Assembly: GCF_019973775.1 (NCBI RefSeq)
Contig: NZ_AP025032.1
Coordinates: 4,427,501-4,491,500, forward strand
DNA length: 64,000 nucleotides
Direction: 5' to 3'
Origin: Aureimonas sp. SA4125
Lineage (GTDB): Bacteria > Pseudomonadota > Alphaproteobacteria > Rhizobiales > Rhizobiaceae
Position numbers and translations under genes: made by a program. Below the pieces are notes generated by a model, which was not told where the DNA came from, did no database searches, and was given only the letters and a program-made list of their open reading frames with translations. Positions 19,493 to 31,101 of the stretch are shown in pieces (the first letter of the stretch is position 1; every line of letters starts with the position of its first letter).

Positions 19493-20101
19493 ATGAATCT
19501 TGCCCTCATCGGCGCCACCGGCAATGTCGGCGCGCCTATCCTCGACGAACTCCTGCAGCGCGGCCACACCGTCACCGCCATCGTCCGCCGGCCGGAAAAG
19601 GTGCTCTCGGCGCCGGGCGTCGTCGCCCGCCAGGGCGATGTCCTGGATCAGGAGGGGCTCGCCCCCCTTCTCGCCGGTCACGATGCAGTCATCAGCGCCG
19701 TCCCCTTCGCCGTCAGCGACCCCGTCAGGCTGATCGACGCCGTGCGCGCCTCGGGGGTCAGGCGCTATCTCGTCGTCGGCGGCGCCGGCAGTCTCGAGGT
19801 CGCCCCCGGAGTGCAGCTGCTCGATTCCCCGGACTTCCCGGCGCAGTACAAAGAAGAAGCCACCGCCGGGGCCGCCTTTCTCGACCGGCTGCGCGGCGAG
19901 GCCGAGATCGACTGGACCTTCCTGTCGCCCTCGGCGATGTTTGTTCCCGGCGAGAGGACAGGGCACTTCCGGCTCGGCCGCGACGCGCTTTTGACCCACG
20001 CGCAGGGCAGCAGCATTTCCTACCAGGACTATGCCATCGCGCTCGTCGACGAAGTCGAACGGCCGGCCCATTCCCGCCAGCGGTTCACCGTCGGGTATTA
20101 G
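19493..20101 (+). CDS. NAD(P)H-binding oxidoreductase (NmrA/SDR-like)
   Basis: 202-residue atypical short-chain dehydrogenase. It opens MNLALIGATGNVG, a Rossmann GxxGxxG motif, and continues with VVGGAGSLEV and YQDYAIALVDEVE in the manner of YhfK/NAD(P)H-binding domain proteins. The start is set by AAGGAGA about 10 bases upstream of the ATG. The substrate is unknown; partners of HxlR regulators are often quinone or aldehyde reductases, so a detoxification role is plausible. Confidence 0.88.
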   Translation: MNLALIGATGNVGAPILDELLQRGHTVTAIVRRPEKVLSAPGVVARQGDVLDQEGLAPLLAGHDAVISAVPFAVSDPVRLIDAVRASGVRRYLVVGGAGSLEVAPGVQLLDSPDFPAQYKEEATAGAAFLDRLRGEAEIDWTFLSPSAMFVPGERTGHFRLGRDALLTHAQGSSISYQDYAIALVDEVERPAHSRQRFTVGY

Positions 20102-20484
20102 CGACGGACCGACGTCGCGGCCGACGTGGCGGACAGCCCGGGCGAGGCGCTCGCGCGGGCTGTCCCCCGGGAGGCGCATCACATCATTGGCGGCCCGGCT
20201 GAAGACCTCCCAAGGGAGCTTGCGCCGGCCTTTTCGCAGCGCGGCGATATTCGCGAAATCCCGGCGGTTCGCCCTTTATAGCCGTTACAAACTTGCCTAT
20301 AAGAGCCGCAACCACACCAGCGGCCGGGGTGGAGTTTCAGTGCCGAATCGAAATCGCCTCCCTTGCGGACGGGCTTCGGGGCGGACAAGCGGAAATGGTC
20401 GTACCCGCACTTTCGGCGCTTTTTCCGCGCGCCGCAGGCGTTCGCCTTTCGGACAATCATTCAGTTCGAGAAGGAACAGACGCC
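20102..20484 (+). other. Upstream region of acnA
   Basis: 383 bases with no convincing gene. Around 20275-20305 there is an AT-richer patch with TTTATAG, TTACAA and CCTATAAG words that could include the acnA promoter. The aconitase frame is open across 20293-20484, but those residues do not resemble aconitase and are taken as 5' untranslated. Confidence 0.4.
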
Positions 20485-23229
<2,745 letters not shown>

Positions 23230-23262
23230 TCCGCCAGACCCTTCCGCTCGATGAGACTGGAG

Positions 23263-23293
23263 AACCGCCGGCCCAGCGCCGGCGGTTTTTTTT
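23263..23293 (+). terminator. Intrinsic terminator of acnA
   Basis: A perfect 10-bp GC-rich stem (23263-23272 with 23278-23287), 5-base loop and a run of eight T (23286-23293). The best Rho-independent terminator in the window, 33 bases after the acnA stop. Confidence 0.95.
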
Positions 23294-23535
23294 GCCCCTG
23301 CGGCAGGCCCGATCACGACTGTGGCGCGCGCTCGCCGGGCTGCCTCACTGCCAATTGAGTGGTGAGTGCTCTGACACCGAACTATCATGATCTCCTAGGG
23401 TGGAGTTTGCGTCCGTCCTATGGATACCTTACGAGGACAGCGTCGCAGCAAGGCGCCCTTTTCTGCGAGAAGCCTCGTGGAGCCAGATCCCCCAGAGGAG
23501 CCCTGCTCCTCGTTGCGAAGCGGATATCGATACAC

Positions 23536-24306
23536 GTGATTGGCCGGGTGCTTGCCTTCGTCGTTGCCATAGTCATGGCGGGCCCGACGCCGCCGTCGTC
23601 TGCCGAGGAGCATCCGGCCAGCAGCCGCAGCGTGCGCGGAGTCGTCGAGCTGTTCACGAGCCAAGGCTGTTCCTCCTGCCCGCCGGCCGACCGCATCCTT
23701 GGCAGACTGGCGAAGGATCCCGAGATCGTCGCCCTTTCCTATCATGTCGACTATTGGAACTACATCGGCTGGAGCGACCCCCTGGCCACCCGCGCCAACA
23801 CCGATCGCCAGCGGGCCTATTCCAGGGCGCTCGGCACCGGCACGATTTATACGCCGCAGGTTGTCGTCAACGGACAGCGCGACGTGGTGGGCTCGCGCGA
23901 GGACGAGATTCGGAAGGCGCTGGACGAGACCGCGCTGACAGAGCGAAAGACCAACGTTTCGGTCGACCTCACCGTGCACGGCGACCGGCTGCACATCAGC
24001 GCCGACGGGGTTCCGCCGAGCACGACGGGAAAGCCCCCGGTGCTGATGCTGATCACTTACGACGAGAAGGTCGAGACCGTCGTCGACAAAGGCGAGAACA
24101 AGGGGCTGACGCTCTACAGCGTGCACGCGGTCCGGGACTGGCGCATTCTCGGCATGTGGGACGGCAAGACGCTCAGCGTCGATATCCCGGTCTCGTCGAT
24201 GCAGGGGGCTAACGGTCGCAAGGGCGGGTGCGCGGCGGTCTTGCAGTCCGTCACGGCAGCAGGCGCGCCGGGTCCTATTCTGGCTGCAGCGGCCATTGAC
24301 TTCTGA
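23536..24306 (+). CDS. DUF1223 thioredoxin-like secreted protein
   Basis: About 256 residues. A likely signal peptide (IGRVLAFVVAIVMAGPTPPSSA) precedes VELFTSQGCSSCPPAD, with the CxxC pair Cys45/Cys48 of the DUF1223 family, and the later YTPQVVVNGQ and YHVDYWNYIGW segments. The fold is thioredoxin-like; the function is unknown, probably periplasmic. The start is uncertain: the GTG at 23536 gives a clean signal peptide, while the frame is open back to 23359 with residues unlike the family. In related genomes, as I recall, the gene follows acnA as here. Confidence 0.85.
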   Translation: MIGRVLAFVVAIVMAGPTPPSSAEEHPASSRSVRGVVELFTSQGCSSCPPADRILGRLAKDPEIVALSYHVDYWNYIGWSDPLATRANTDRQRAYSRALGTGTIYTPQVVVNGQRDVVGSREDEIRKALDETALTERKTNVSVDLTVHGDRLHISADGVPPSTTGKPPVLMLITYDEKVETVVDKGENKGLTLYSVHAVRDWRILGMWDGKTLSVDIPVSSMQGANGRKGGCAAVLQSVTAAGAPGPILAAAAIDF

Positions 24307-24566
24307 TGCCATCCACCGGTCCGGCGGTCGCAGCGGCGGCGGCGTGGCGGGCGCGCCGAACCGCCGGATCGCTCTCCGATGGACCGCCCGCGTGTCGCGG
24401 GTGGCCTTCCCTCGCCTGGAACGACACGCACCCCGCGCGCCTCGCAGACCGAAAAGCTTTTGCCGCCCCGGAGCTTTCATGGCACCATGGCGTTTCGGGG
24501 GATGCGGATCCTTCATCCTGATCGGAGGCCCGCTTCATCGCGCGGGATACGCAAGGGGAACGGAAT

Positions 24567-24938
24567 TTGGCTGATCTCGCTTCGGAGCGCACCGCGTCGG
24601 CGACCCTCATCGACCTGTCAACCGTCCGAAGTCCACCTCCCCCGCTCGTCTGCTTCGACCGCCGCGAATTCTCCGAGATCCTCAACGTCTATGGCCGCAT
24701 GGTCGCCGCAGGCGAATGGCGGGACTATGCCATCGACACGCTGAAGGACCGCGCCGTCTTCTCGGTCTTCCGCCGCTCCAGCGAGATGCCGCTTTTCCGG
24801 ATCGAGAAGAACCCGAAGCTGGCCCGGCGCCAGGGCGCGTTCAGCGTCATCGCCGCCGGCGGCCTGGTGCTGAAGCGCGGACACGATCTCGGGCAGGTGA
24901 TGAAGGTGTTCGACAAGGCGCTGAAACTCGTCCGCTGA
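24567..24938 (+). CDS. DUF2794 protein
   Basis: 123-residue cytoplasmic protein of unknown function found across alphaproteobacteria. The core VCFDRREFSEILNVYGRMVA, DYAIDTL and LFRIEKNPKL pattern is clear. It appears to start with TTG at 24567-24569, because an AGGGGA box lies seven or so bases upstream and residues upstream are not conserved in character. The 260 bases between it and the DUF1223 gene show no gene. Confidence 0.87.
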   Translation: MADLASERTASATLIDLSTVRSPPPPLVCFDRREFSEILNVYGRMVAAGEWRDYAIDTLKDRAVFSVFRRSSEMPLFRIEKNPKLARRQGAFSVIAAGGLVLKRGHDLGQVMKVFDKALKLVR

Positions 24939-25077
24939 TCCGCGCCGGCGGACCCGCCAGCCGGCAGAGCGCTTTGGAGCGCCCGGCGAAGCATGGGGAT
25001 CAGGCTTTCGCACCGGCGCGGCAAAGCGAGACCTGACGATTCCGGCGATTTCGCCAGATCGTCCGAAACGCCGGGGC

Positions 25078-25641
25078 TCAGACGCCGAACAGAAGTCCGG
25101 GACCCGACGTCTCGTCCGGCAGGCTGGTCCGGCCGTCGCCGATCGGGATCTGCATGAAGACGGTGTCGACCCAGCGGCCGAACTTGAAGCCCGAGCCGTG
25201 GAAGATGCCGATGGTGCGAAAGCCCGCGCGCTCGTGCAGGCGGATCGAGGGGGCATGGTCCGAGCCGCCGATCACCGCGATCATCTGCCGAAAGCCAAGT
25301 TCCTCGCAGAGTTCGAGCAGCCGCTCCAGAAGCGCCCTGCCGGCGCCGCGGCCATAGGCCTCCGGCGCGATGTAGACGGAATCCTCGACCGACCAGCGAT
25401 AGGCCGGCCGTGCCCGGAAGGGGCCGGCATAGGCGTAGCCGATGACGCGGTCCTTGCGGTCGGCGGCGACGATGTAGGGATAGCCCTGCCGCGTCAGCGA
25501 TTCGAAGCGGACCTGCATTTCCGCCGCGTCGGGCGGCACGAGTTCGAAGGTCGCCGTTCCGTTGAGGACCGCGTGACCATAGATTTCGGCAAGGCGCGGC
25601 ACGTCGGTCAGAACCGCCTCGCGCAGGACAAAGGCACTCAT
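25078..25641 (-). CDS. GNAT N-acetyltransferase (phosphinothricin/Pat-like)
   Basis: 187-residue acetyl-CoA-dependent acetyltransferase. It shows the GNAT order of motifs: REAVLTDVPRLAEIY, then VEDSVYIAPEAYGRGAGRALL (acetyl-CoA pyrophosphate loop), then SIRLHERAGFRTIGIF. The arrangement matches the phosphinothricin/methionine sulfoximine acetyltransferase group, whose members often act on amino-acid analogues; the real substrate cannot be read. It lies on the same strand as the Bax inhibitor-like gene, but a terminator separates them. Confidence 0.88.
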   Translation of the reverse strand: MSAFVLREAVLTDVPRLAEIYGHAVLNGTATFELVPPDAAEMQVRFESLTRQGYPYIVAADRKDRVIGYAYAGPFRARPAYRWSVEDSVYIAPEAYGRGAGRALLERLLELCEELGFRQMIAVIGGSDHAPSIRLHERAGFRTIGIFHGSGFKFGRWVDTVFMQIPIGDGRTSLPDETSGPGLLFGV

Positions 25642-25691
25642 CGACACTCAACTCCCCGCTGGTCCAGCCCTCCCATGGCAAACCCGCGGGC

Positions 25692-25722
25692 AAAAGAAAA
25701 GGGCGACCCGAGGGCCGCCCTT
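25692..25722 (-). terminator. Terminator after the Bax inhibitor-1-like gene
   Basis: On the minus strand a 7-bp outer stem (25716-25722 with 25699-25705) closes a loop containing an inner CCC/GGG pairing and is followed by TTTTCTTTT. It lies 26 bases past the stop of the gene at 25748-26512. Confidence 0.8.
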
Positions 25723-25747
25723 CTCGCATGCGTCATGAACCGCTGGC

Positions 25748-26512
25748 TTAGCGGCGCTGGCCGAAGAGCTGCAGCAGGAACATGAACATGTTGATGAAGT
25801 CGAGGTAGAGGCGCAGCGCGCCCATGATGGCCTTGCGGCCCATGACCGCCGAGCCGTCGCCCTCGTAGTACATTTCCTTGATCTGCTGCGTGTCGTAGGC
25901 GGTGAGGCCGGCGAAGACGAGCACGCCAATCGCCGAGATGGCGAAGGCAAGGGCGCTGGAGGCGAGGAAGATGTTCACCACCGACGCGATGATGATGCCG
26001 ATCACGCCCATGAACAGGAACGAGCCCCAGGCCGAGAGGTCACGCTTCGTCGTGTAGCCGAAGAGCGACAGCGCGCCGAAGGAGGCCGCCGTGACGAAGA
26101 ACACCTGGACGATGGACTGCTGCGTGTAGACCATGAAGATGGTCGACAGCGACAGACCGACGAGGGCCGCATAGCCCCAGAACGTCGCCTGCGCCGCCGC
26201 GACGCTCATCTTGTCGACGCGGAAGGACAGGAACAGCACCATCGCCAGCGGGGCGAACATCAGCACCCACTTCAGCGGCGAGCCGAAGACGGTCTGGCCG
26301 AGCGGCGTCAACGCCGTGATGGCGCCTGCCTCGTTCGTCACCACCGACAGGGTGAACATCATGTATGCCGCGACGCCGGTGATCGCGAGACCGCCGGCCA
26401 TCAGATTGTAGACCTTGATCATGTATGCGCGCAGGCCCTGGTCGATGGTGTCGTCGACCCTGGACCCGGCGAGCGGGACGCTTTGCGCGCCCTGATTCCA
26501 CTTGTCCGCCAT
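25748..26512 (-). CDS. Bax inhibitor-1/YccA family membrane protein
   Basis: 254-residue polytopic membrane protein of the BI-1 (TMBIM) family, whose bacterial members include calcium-leak channels and FtsH-associated YccA. Seven hydrophobic segments are visible after a polar start (MADKWNQGAQSV). The family's C-terminal FAGLTAYDTQQIKEMY segment and LRLYLDFINMF end are present. The ATG at 26510-26512 follows AGGAAA. The role here is not known. It stands alone, with its own terminator. Confidence 0.92.
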   Translation of the reverse strand: MADKWNQGAQSVPLAGSRVDDTIDQGLRAYMIKVYNLMAGGLAITGVAAYMMFTLSVVTNEAGAITALTPLGQTVFGSPLKWVLMFAPLAMVLFLSFRVDKMSVAAAQATFWGYAALVGLSLSTIFMVYTQQSIVQVFFVTAASFGALSLFGYTTKRDLSAWGSFLFMGVIGIIIASVVNIFLASSALAFAISAIGVLVFAGLTAYDTQQIKEMYYEGDGSAVMGRKAIMGALRLYLDFINMFMFLLQLFGQRR

Positions 26513-26727
26513 GGAGAGTTTCCTTTTCTGCGTTCCCCGTCCGGTGTCGATCAAGCCTGCGATTGCAGGCGATCGAGGCGCCGCTGGCGGGGGGCCCAGC
26601 ATGCCTGACAACAATATGCGGACGAGAGCCCGTCCGCACAAGACCAAGGTCGCCCTCGGCGTGCGCGAATCCGTGAGGGAGCATTAAATTTGCGTCATTG
26701 CCCTCTCCCCCGGCGCCTGCGGCCGCG

Positions 26728-29322
26728 CTAGAGGCTGCGCAGCACCGGCGCCGCCTTCTGTCCAAGCACCCGCCAGGTCCCGAGAAGGCCGAAGCCGACC
26801 GTCAGAACCAGCGAGACGACGAGTGTCGACAACGCCACCGTCGCGTCGAAGGTGAAGGGCAGCTGCATGATCGAGGAAACCACGAACCAGGCCGCGAGCG
26901 CGCCCGCAGCAATGGCGAACACGGCGGTCGCAAGGCCGAGCAGCATGTACTCCATCGTGAAGGCGGCGATCAGCGTGGCGCGCGTCGCGCCGAGCGTCTT
27001 CAGGACGACGGCGTCATGCACGCGGTTGCGGTTGCTGGCCGCGAGCGCACCCGACAGCACCAGCACCGAAGCGACCAGCGCCACCGCCGCCGCCGCCCGG
27101 ATCGCCAGTGCCAGCTGCGCGATCAGCCCGTTGATGGCGTCGAGCGCGTCCTTGACGCGCACCGTCGTCACGGCGGGATAGGCGTTGGTGATGCCGTTCA
27201 GCACCGCCCTCTCGGTCTCGGCCGTCGCCCCCGGGATCGCCAGCGTCGCCAGCCAGGCATGCGGCGCACCGGCGAATGTATTGGGCGAGAAGACCATGAC
27301 GAAGTTGATCGACAGCGACTCCCACTCGACGGTGCGGAAATTGGCGATCTTCGCCGTGATGTCGCGGCCGAGCACGTTCACCGTCAGCGTCTCGCCGATC
27401 TTCAGGCCGAGCTCTCCCGCCTCTTCCGCCGAAAAGGAAACCAGCGGCTCGCCGCTGTAGTCGGCGGGCCACCATTCACCCTCGGTGACGTTCGAATTCT
27501 CCGGCAGCGCCGGCGCGTAGGTCACGCCGCGGTCGCCGCGCAGCACCCATCCGCCCTCTGCCGGAATGGTCATCTTGGCCACGTCGACGCCATTCAGCTG
27601 CGTGATCCGCCCGCGCAGCATCGGCGCGGCGTCGAGCCTGGAGCCCGGCGCGAGCCTTTCGATCTCCGCCCGGAACGGGTCGATCTGGTCCCTCTGGATG
27701 TCGACGAAGAAGAAGTTCGGCGCCCGGTCGGCAAGGCCGGTCGATATCTCGCGGCGAAGCGCGTTGTCGATGACGGCAAGCGTGACGAGGAGTGTCAGTC
27801 CGAGGCCGAGCGAGAGCACGACGGAGGATGTCAGGGCGCCCGGCCGATGGATGTTGCCGATGGCGAGACGAAGCGGCGTCGAGCCGACCCGCGGCATGCG
27901 CCGGGCGAGGTGCTGGATGCCCCAGGCGACGGCGCGCAGGATCAGGAAGGCGACGGCGGTGGCGACGAGGAAGATCGCCGCGACCTTGCGATCGCTCGCC
28001 ATGGCGAGTGCGAGGACGGCGATGACCGCGGCGAGGCCGATCGCGCCGAGAAGATAGCTCCAGCGGATCCGCCCCCTGCCCGACGTCGACATTTCACGGA
28101 AGAGCGCGGTCGCCGGCACGTCGCGCGTATGCCCGAGGGGCAAGAGCGCGAAGGCGAGCGCGGTCAGGAGGCCGAAGACGGCGGCAAGCGCGAGCGCGCC
28201 GGGATAGACGGAAGCGCTGGCGGCGACCGGGATGACGCTTTCGAGAAAGCGTGCGGTCGCGAAGGGCGCAGCGGCGCCGAGAACGAGACCGAGCCCGACG
28301 CCGACGAGGGCGAGCGTCATGATCTGGATGAGATAGACGGTGACCACGAAGGTGCCGCCGGCGCCGAGGCTCTTGAATGTCGCAATGACCTGGCGCTTGG
28401 CGTCGAGATAGGCGTTCACCGCATTGGCGACGCCGACGCCGCCGACGATCAGCGCAGTCAGCCCGACCAGCGTCAGGAACTGCGAGAAGCGCTCGATGTT
28501 GCGCTGAAGCGAGGGCGCCGCCCTCTCGGACGTGCGCACGCTCCAGCCGGCGCCGGGGAAGCGTTCGTTCGCGTCATCCGCCACCGCCTTGGCATCCGTG
28601 CCCTCCGGCAGCCTGACCTTGTAGCTGTGCTCGATCAGGCTGCCCGGCTGGACAAGGCCCGTCGCCGCGATTGCCGCCTCGGAAAGGAGCAGCCGCGGGG
28701 CGAAATTCATGCCGTCCGACAGAAGATCGGGCTCGCGCAGCACGACGCCGCGGATCTCCACCTCGCTCGAGCCGAGCCTCAGAAGCGCGCCCGGCCGGAT
28801 GTTCATCCGATCCAGAAGCTCCTGCGCCACCAGCGCGCCGAAATGACCGTTTCGTTCGGTAAGGAGTTCGGGCAGCGGCAGCGCCGGCTCTGTCTCCAGC
28901 GAGCCGAACAGCGGATAACGCTCGTCCACCGCCTTGACCTCCACCAGCGACTGGTCGCTGCCGTCGGGAAGGCGGGCCATCGAGCGCATCGACGTCGCGG
29001 CGGAGACCGTGCCGAGACTGTCGAGATAGGCCTCTTCGGGTCCCGTCACCGTGCGCTGGACGAGGGCGAAGCGCAGGTCGCCGCCGAGAATGGCGCGGCC
29101 CTGCTCGGATATGCCCGACGTCATCATCTGCGACACCGAATTCACCGCCGCGATCGAGGCGACGCCGAGGGTGATGCAGGCCAGGAAGATGTAGAAGCCG
29201 GAAAGGCCGCCGCGCATTTCGCGCAGCGCGAAGCGGGCCGCGAGCTTCAGCTGGGCGCCGCGTCCGCTCGCCGCCTGGCGCCTCTGATCGCTCGCCGTCG
29301 CGACCGCGTCGACCGCCGTCAC
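26728..29322 (-). CDS. ABC transporter permease, FtsX/MacB type (YbbP-like)
   Basis: 864-residue permease with the duplicated FtsX layout: a membrane helix near residue 45, a large extracytoplasmic domain, three helices (about 260-380), further helices around 400-480, another soluble domain, and a final three-helix FtsX unit ending in WRVLGQKAAPVLRSL. With the ATPase gene, which it overlaps by 4 bases, it matches the E. coli ybbA-ybbP unit next to tesA. The family moves lipids or lipoproteins or transmits force rather than small solutes; the cargo is unknown. Confidence 0.9.
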   Translation of the reverse strand: MTAVDAVATASDQRRQAASGRGAQLKLAARFALREMRGGLSGFYIFLACITLGVASIAAVNSVSQMMTSGISEQGRAILGGDLRFALVQRTVTGPEEAYLDSLGTVSAATSMRSMARLPDGSDQSLVEVKAVDERYPLFGSLETEPALPLPELLTERNGHFGALVAQELLDRMNIRPGALLRLGSSEVEIRGVVLREPDLLSDGMNFAPRLLLSEAAIAATGLVQPGSLIEHSYKVRLPEGTDAKAVADDANERFPGAGWSVRTSERAAPSLQRNIERFSQFLTLVGLTALIVGGVGVANAVNAYLDAKRQVIATFKSLGAGGTFVVTVYLIQIMTLALVGVGLGLVLGAAAPFATARFLESVIPVAASASVYPGALALAAVFGLLTALAFALLPLGHTRDVPATALFREMSTSGRGRIRWSYLLGAIGLAAVIAVLALAMASDRKVAAIFLVATAVAFLILRAVAWGIQHLARRMPRVGSTPLRLAIGNIHRPGALTSSVVLSLGLGLTLLVTLAVIDNALRREISTGLADRAPNFFFVDIQRDQIDPFRAEIERLAPGSRLDAAPMLRGRITQLNGVDVAKMTIPAEGGWVLRGDRGVTYAPALPENSNVTEGEWWPADYSGEPLVSFSAEEAGELGLKIGETLTVNVLGRDITAKIANFRTVEWESLSINFVMVFSPNTFAGAPHAWLATLAIPGATAETERAVLNGITNAYPAVTTVRVKDALDAINGLIAQLALAIRAAAAVALVASVLVLSGALAASNRNRVHDAVVLKTLGATRATLIAAFTMEYMLLGLATAVFAIAAGALAAWFVVSSIMQLPFTFDATVALSTLVVSLVLTVGFGLLGTWRVLGQKAAPVLRSL

Positions 29323-30077
29323 GGCACCATCCCGAGGCGAGCCTCGTTGCCCAGGATGCGGGCCTCAACGCTGCCGGCGCCGATCGGTGGCATGCCGGCG
29401 ACAGGCGCCGCCTCGATCTCGCCGCTGCGCACGCGCACCTCGCGGCTGCAGCGGGCGGCCAGTTCCCGGTCGTGGGTGACGAGGATGAGGGTCATCTGCC
29501 GCCGCGCCTGTTCGGCAAAGAGAAGGTCGGCGATCTGCACACCCGTCACCGCATCGAGATTGCCGGTCGGCTCGTCGGCGATCAGGATCGCGGGCTCAGG
29601 GGCCAGCGCCCGCGCCATCGCGACGCGCTGCTGCTCACCGCCCGACAGTTCGCCCGGATAATGCGTCACCCGGTCTTTCAACCCGACATTGGCGAGTTCC
29701 CGCTCGGCCCGCGCAAAGGCGTCCGCATGGCCGGCGAGCTCCAGCGGCACGGCGACGTTCTCCAGCGCGGTCATGTTGGGAATGAGGTGGAAGGACTGGA
29801 ACACGATGCCGATATTGCGGCCGCGGAACGTCGCGAGCCTGTCTTCGCTCAGCGGCCCGAGCGCCTGCCCGGCGATTTCCACCAGCCCGCTATCGGCCCG
29901 CTCCAGCCCGGCCAGGACCATCAGAAGCGTCGACTTGCCCGAACCCGAGGGGCCGACGATGCCGACCGACTCCCCGCGCGAGACGGTGAGATCGACACCC
30001 TTCAACACATGCACGGACGAGCGACCGCTGCCGAGGGTCAGGTGGACATTCTGTAATCGGATTGCCGGTTCTGCCAC
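29319..30077 (-). CDS. ABC transporter ATP-binding protein (YbbA-like)
   Basis: 252-residue ATPase of the LolD/MacB/YbbA subgroup with Walker A GPSGSGKST (42-50), the Q-loop VFQSFHLIP, signature LSGGEQQ, Walker B AILIADEPTGNLD and the switch His in LVTHDREL. It overlaps the permease gene by 4 bases and is divergent from tesA, 66 bases away. An unusual Gly/Ala/Met tail of about 25 residues follows the core. Confidence 0.93.
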   Translation of the reverse strand: MAEPAIRLQNVHLTLGSGRSSVHVLKGVDLTVSRGESVGIVGPSGSGKSTLLMVLAGLERADSGLVEIAGQALGPLSEDRLATFRGRNIGIVFQSFHLIPNMTALENVAVPLELAGHADAFARAERELANVGLKDRVTHYPGELSGGEQQRVAMARALAPEPAILIADEPTGNLDAVTGVQIADLLFAEQARRQMTLILVTHDRELAARCSREVRVRSGEIEAAPVAGMPPIGAGSVEARILGNEARLGMVP

Positions 30078-30143
30078 GCGTTCGGGTCCCTATATGCACA
30101 TCGATGGGCCTTCGCCGGAGGCCGACCGCAATATGGGCGCCCG

Positions 30144-30857
30144 ATGTCACGCTTTAAACCGTTCACCGCACGCTTGACGGCATTGTCATGGCCGCATCTC
30201 GCACTGGGCCCCCTTTTCGCCCTTGCCGCTGCGACCATCTGTCTCTCAGGGCCCGCTGTCGCGCAGGCCGTGTCGAACGGCGCCGCGCCATCGCAGATCG
30301 TCGCCTTCGGCGACAGCCTCTCGGCCGGATACGGCGTCGGGCCGGGCGAGTCCTTTCCCGAGCAGCTGCAGGCGGCCCTCGTTGCGAAAGGCTATCCGGC
30401 CACGGTCGTCAATGCCGGCGTTTCCGGCGATACGACCACGGGCGGCCTTGCCCGGCTCGACTGGTCGGTGCCCGACGGCGCCAGCCTCGTCATCGTCGAA
30501 CTCGGCGCCAACGATGCCTTGCGCGGCGTCTTGCCCGAGATCACCGAAAGGAACCTCGACGCCATCCTGGAACGCCTGCAGCAGCGCGAAATCCCCGTGC
30601 TTCTGGCCGGCATGATCGCCCCGCCGAACATGGGGCCGGACTACGCCGCCGCCTTCAATCCGATCTATGCCCGGCTTGCCGAGCGTTACGACGTGCCGCT
30701 CTACCCCTTCTTCCTCGACGGCGTCGCCGGCACCGCGGATCTCAACCAGGCGGACGCCATGCATCCCAATGCAAAGGGCGTCGCGATGGTCGTGGAGAAG
30801 ATCCTGCCGGCGGTAACGGCCGCGCTCGATGCCGCCGCGGCAGCGCCGGCGGACTGA
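30144..30857 (+). CDS. tesA: Secreted GDSL lipase/thioesterase I (TesA-like)
   Basis: 237-residue SGNH hydrolase acting on acyl thioesters or lysophospholipids in the periplasm. A long N-terminal region with a hydrophobic core ends in AVAQA, a signal-peptide cleavage pattern. The mature domain has AFGDSLSAGYG (catalytic Ser), NAGVSGDTT, ELGANDAL and DAMHPNAKG (catalytic Asp/His), giving all four SGNH blocks. Divergent from ybbA-like, as in E. coli. The Ala-rich end is a tail. Confidence 0.93.
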   Translation: MSRFKPFTARLTALSWPHLALGPLFALAAATICLSGPAVAQAVSNGAAPSQIVAFGDSLSAGYGVGPGESFPEQLQAALVAKGYPATVVNAGVSGDTTTGGLARLDWSVPDGASLVIVELGANDALRGVLPEITERNLDAILERLQQREIPVLLAGMIAPPNMGPDYAAAFNPIYARLAERYDVPLYPFFLDGVAGTADLNQADAMHPNAKGVAMVVEKILPAVTAALDAAAAAPAD

Positions 30858-31101
30858 GCCACGGAGGCCCGCGCTCCCTGTCCGGGTCGAGGCACGGGCG
30901 ACCGGAAGCTCTGCTGAAGGGATGGATCTCCCCTCATCGCTCGACCTTCGAGCGACCCGCCCGGCACGATGGCGAAACTAGTTGTGCATTGCGCCATCGG
31001 CAGGGCGGTTGCCGGCCTATCCCGGTATCCCTGTCTTGAAACCATGCGAACGAGGTGAAAGGATTCGATTCGAGACCCCTGCTTCCCGGAGAGGTTGTCT
31101 G

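Noticed and set aside
26698..29661. A 987-codon plus-strand frame opposite the ABC permease
   Set aside because: Antisense to the FtsX-type permease; composition rich in Arg/Asp/His/Glu without any hydrophobic core or motif.
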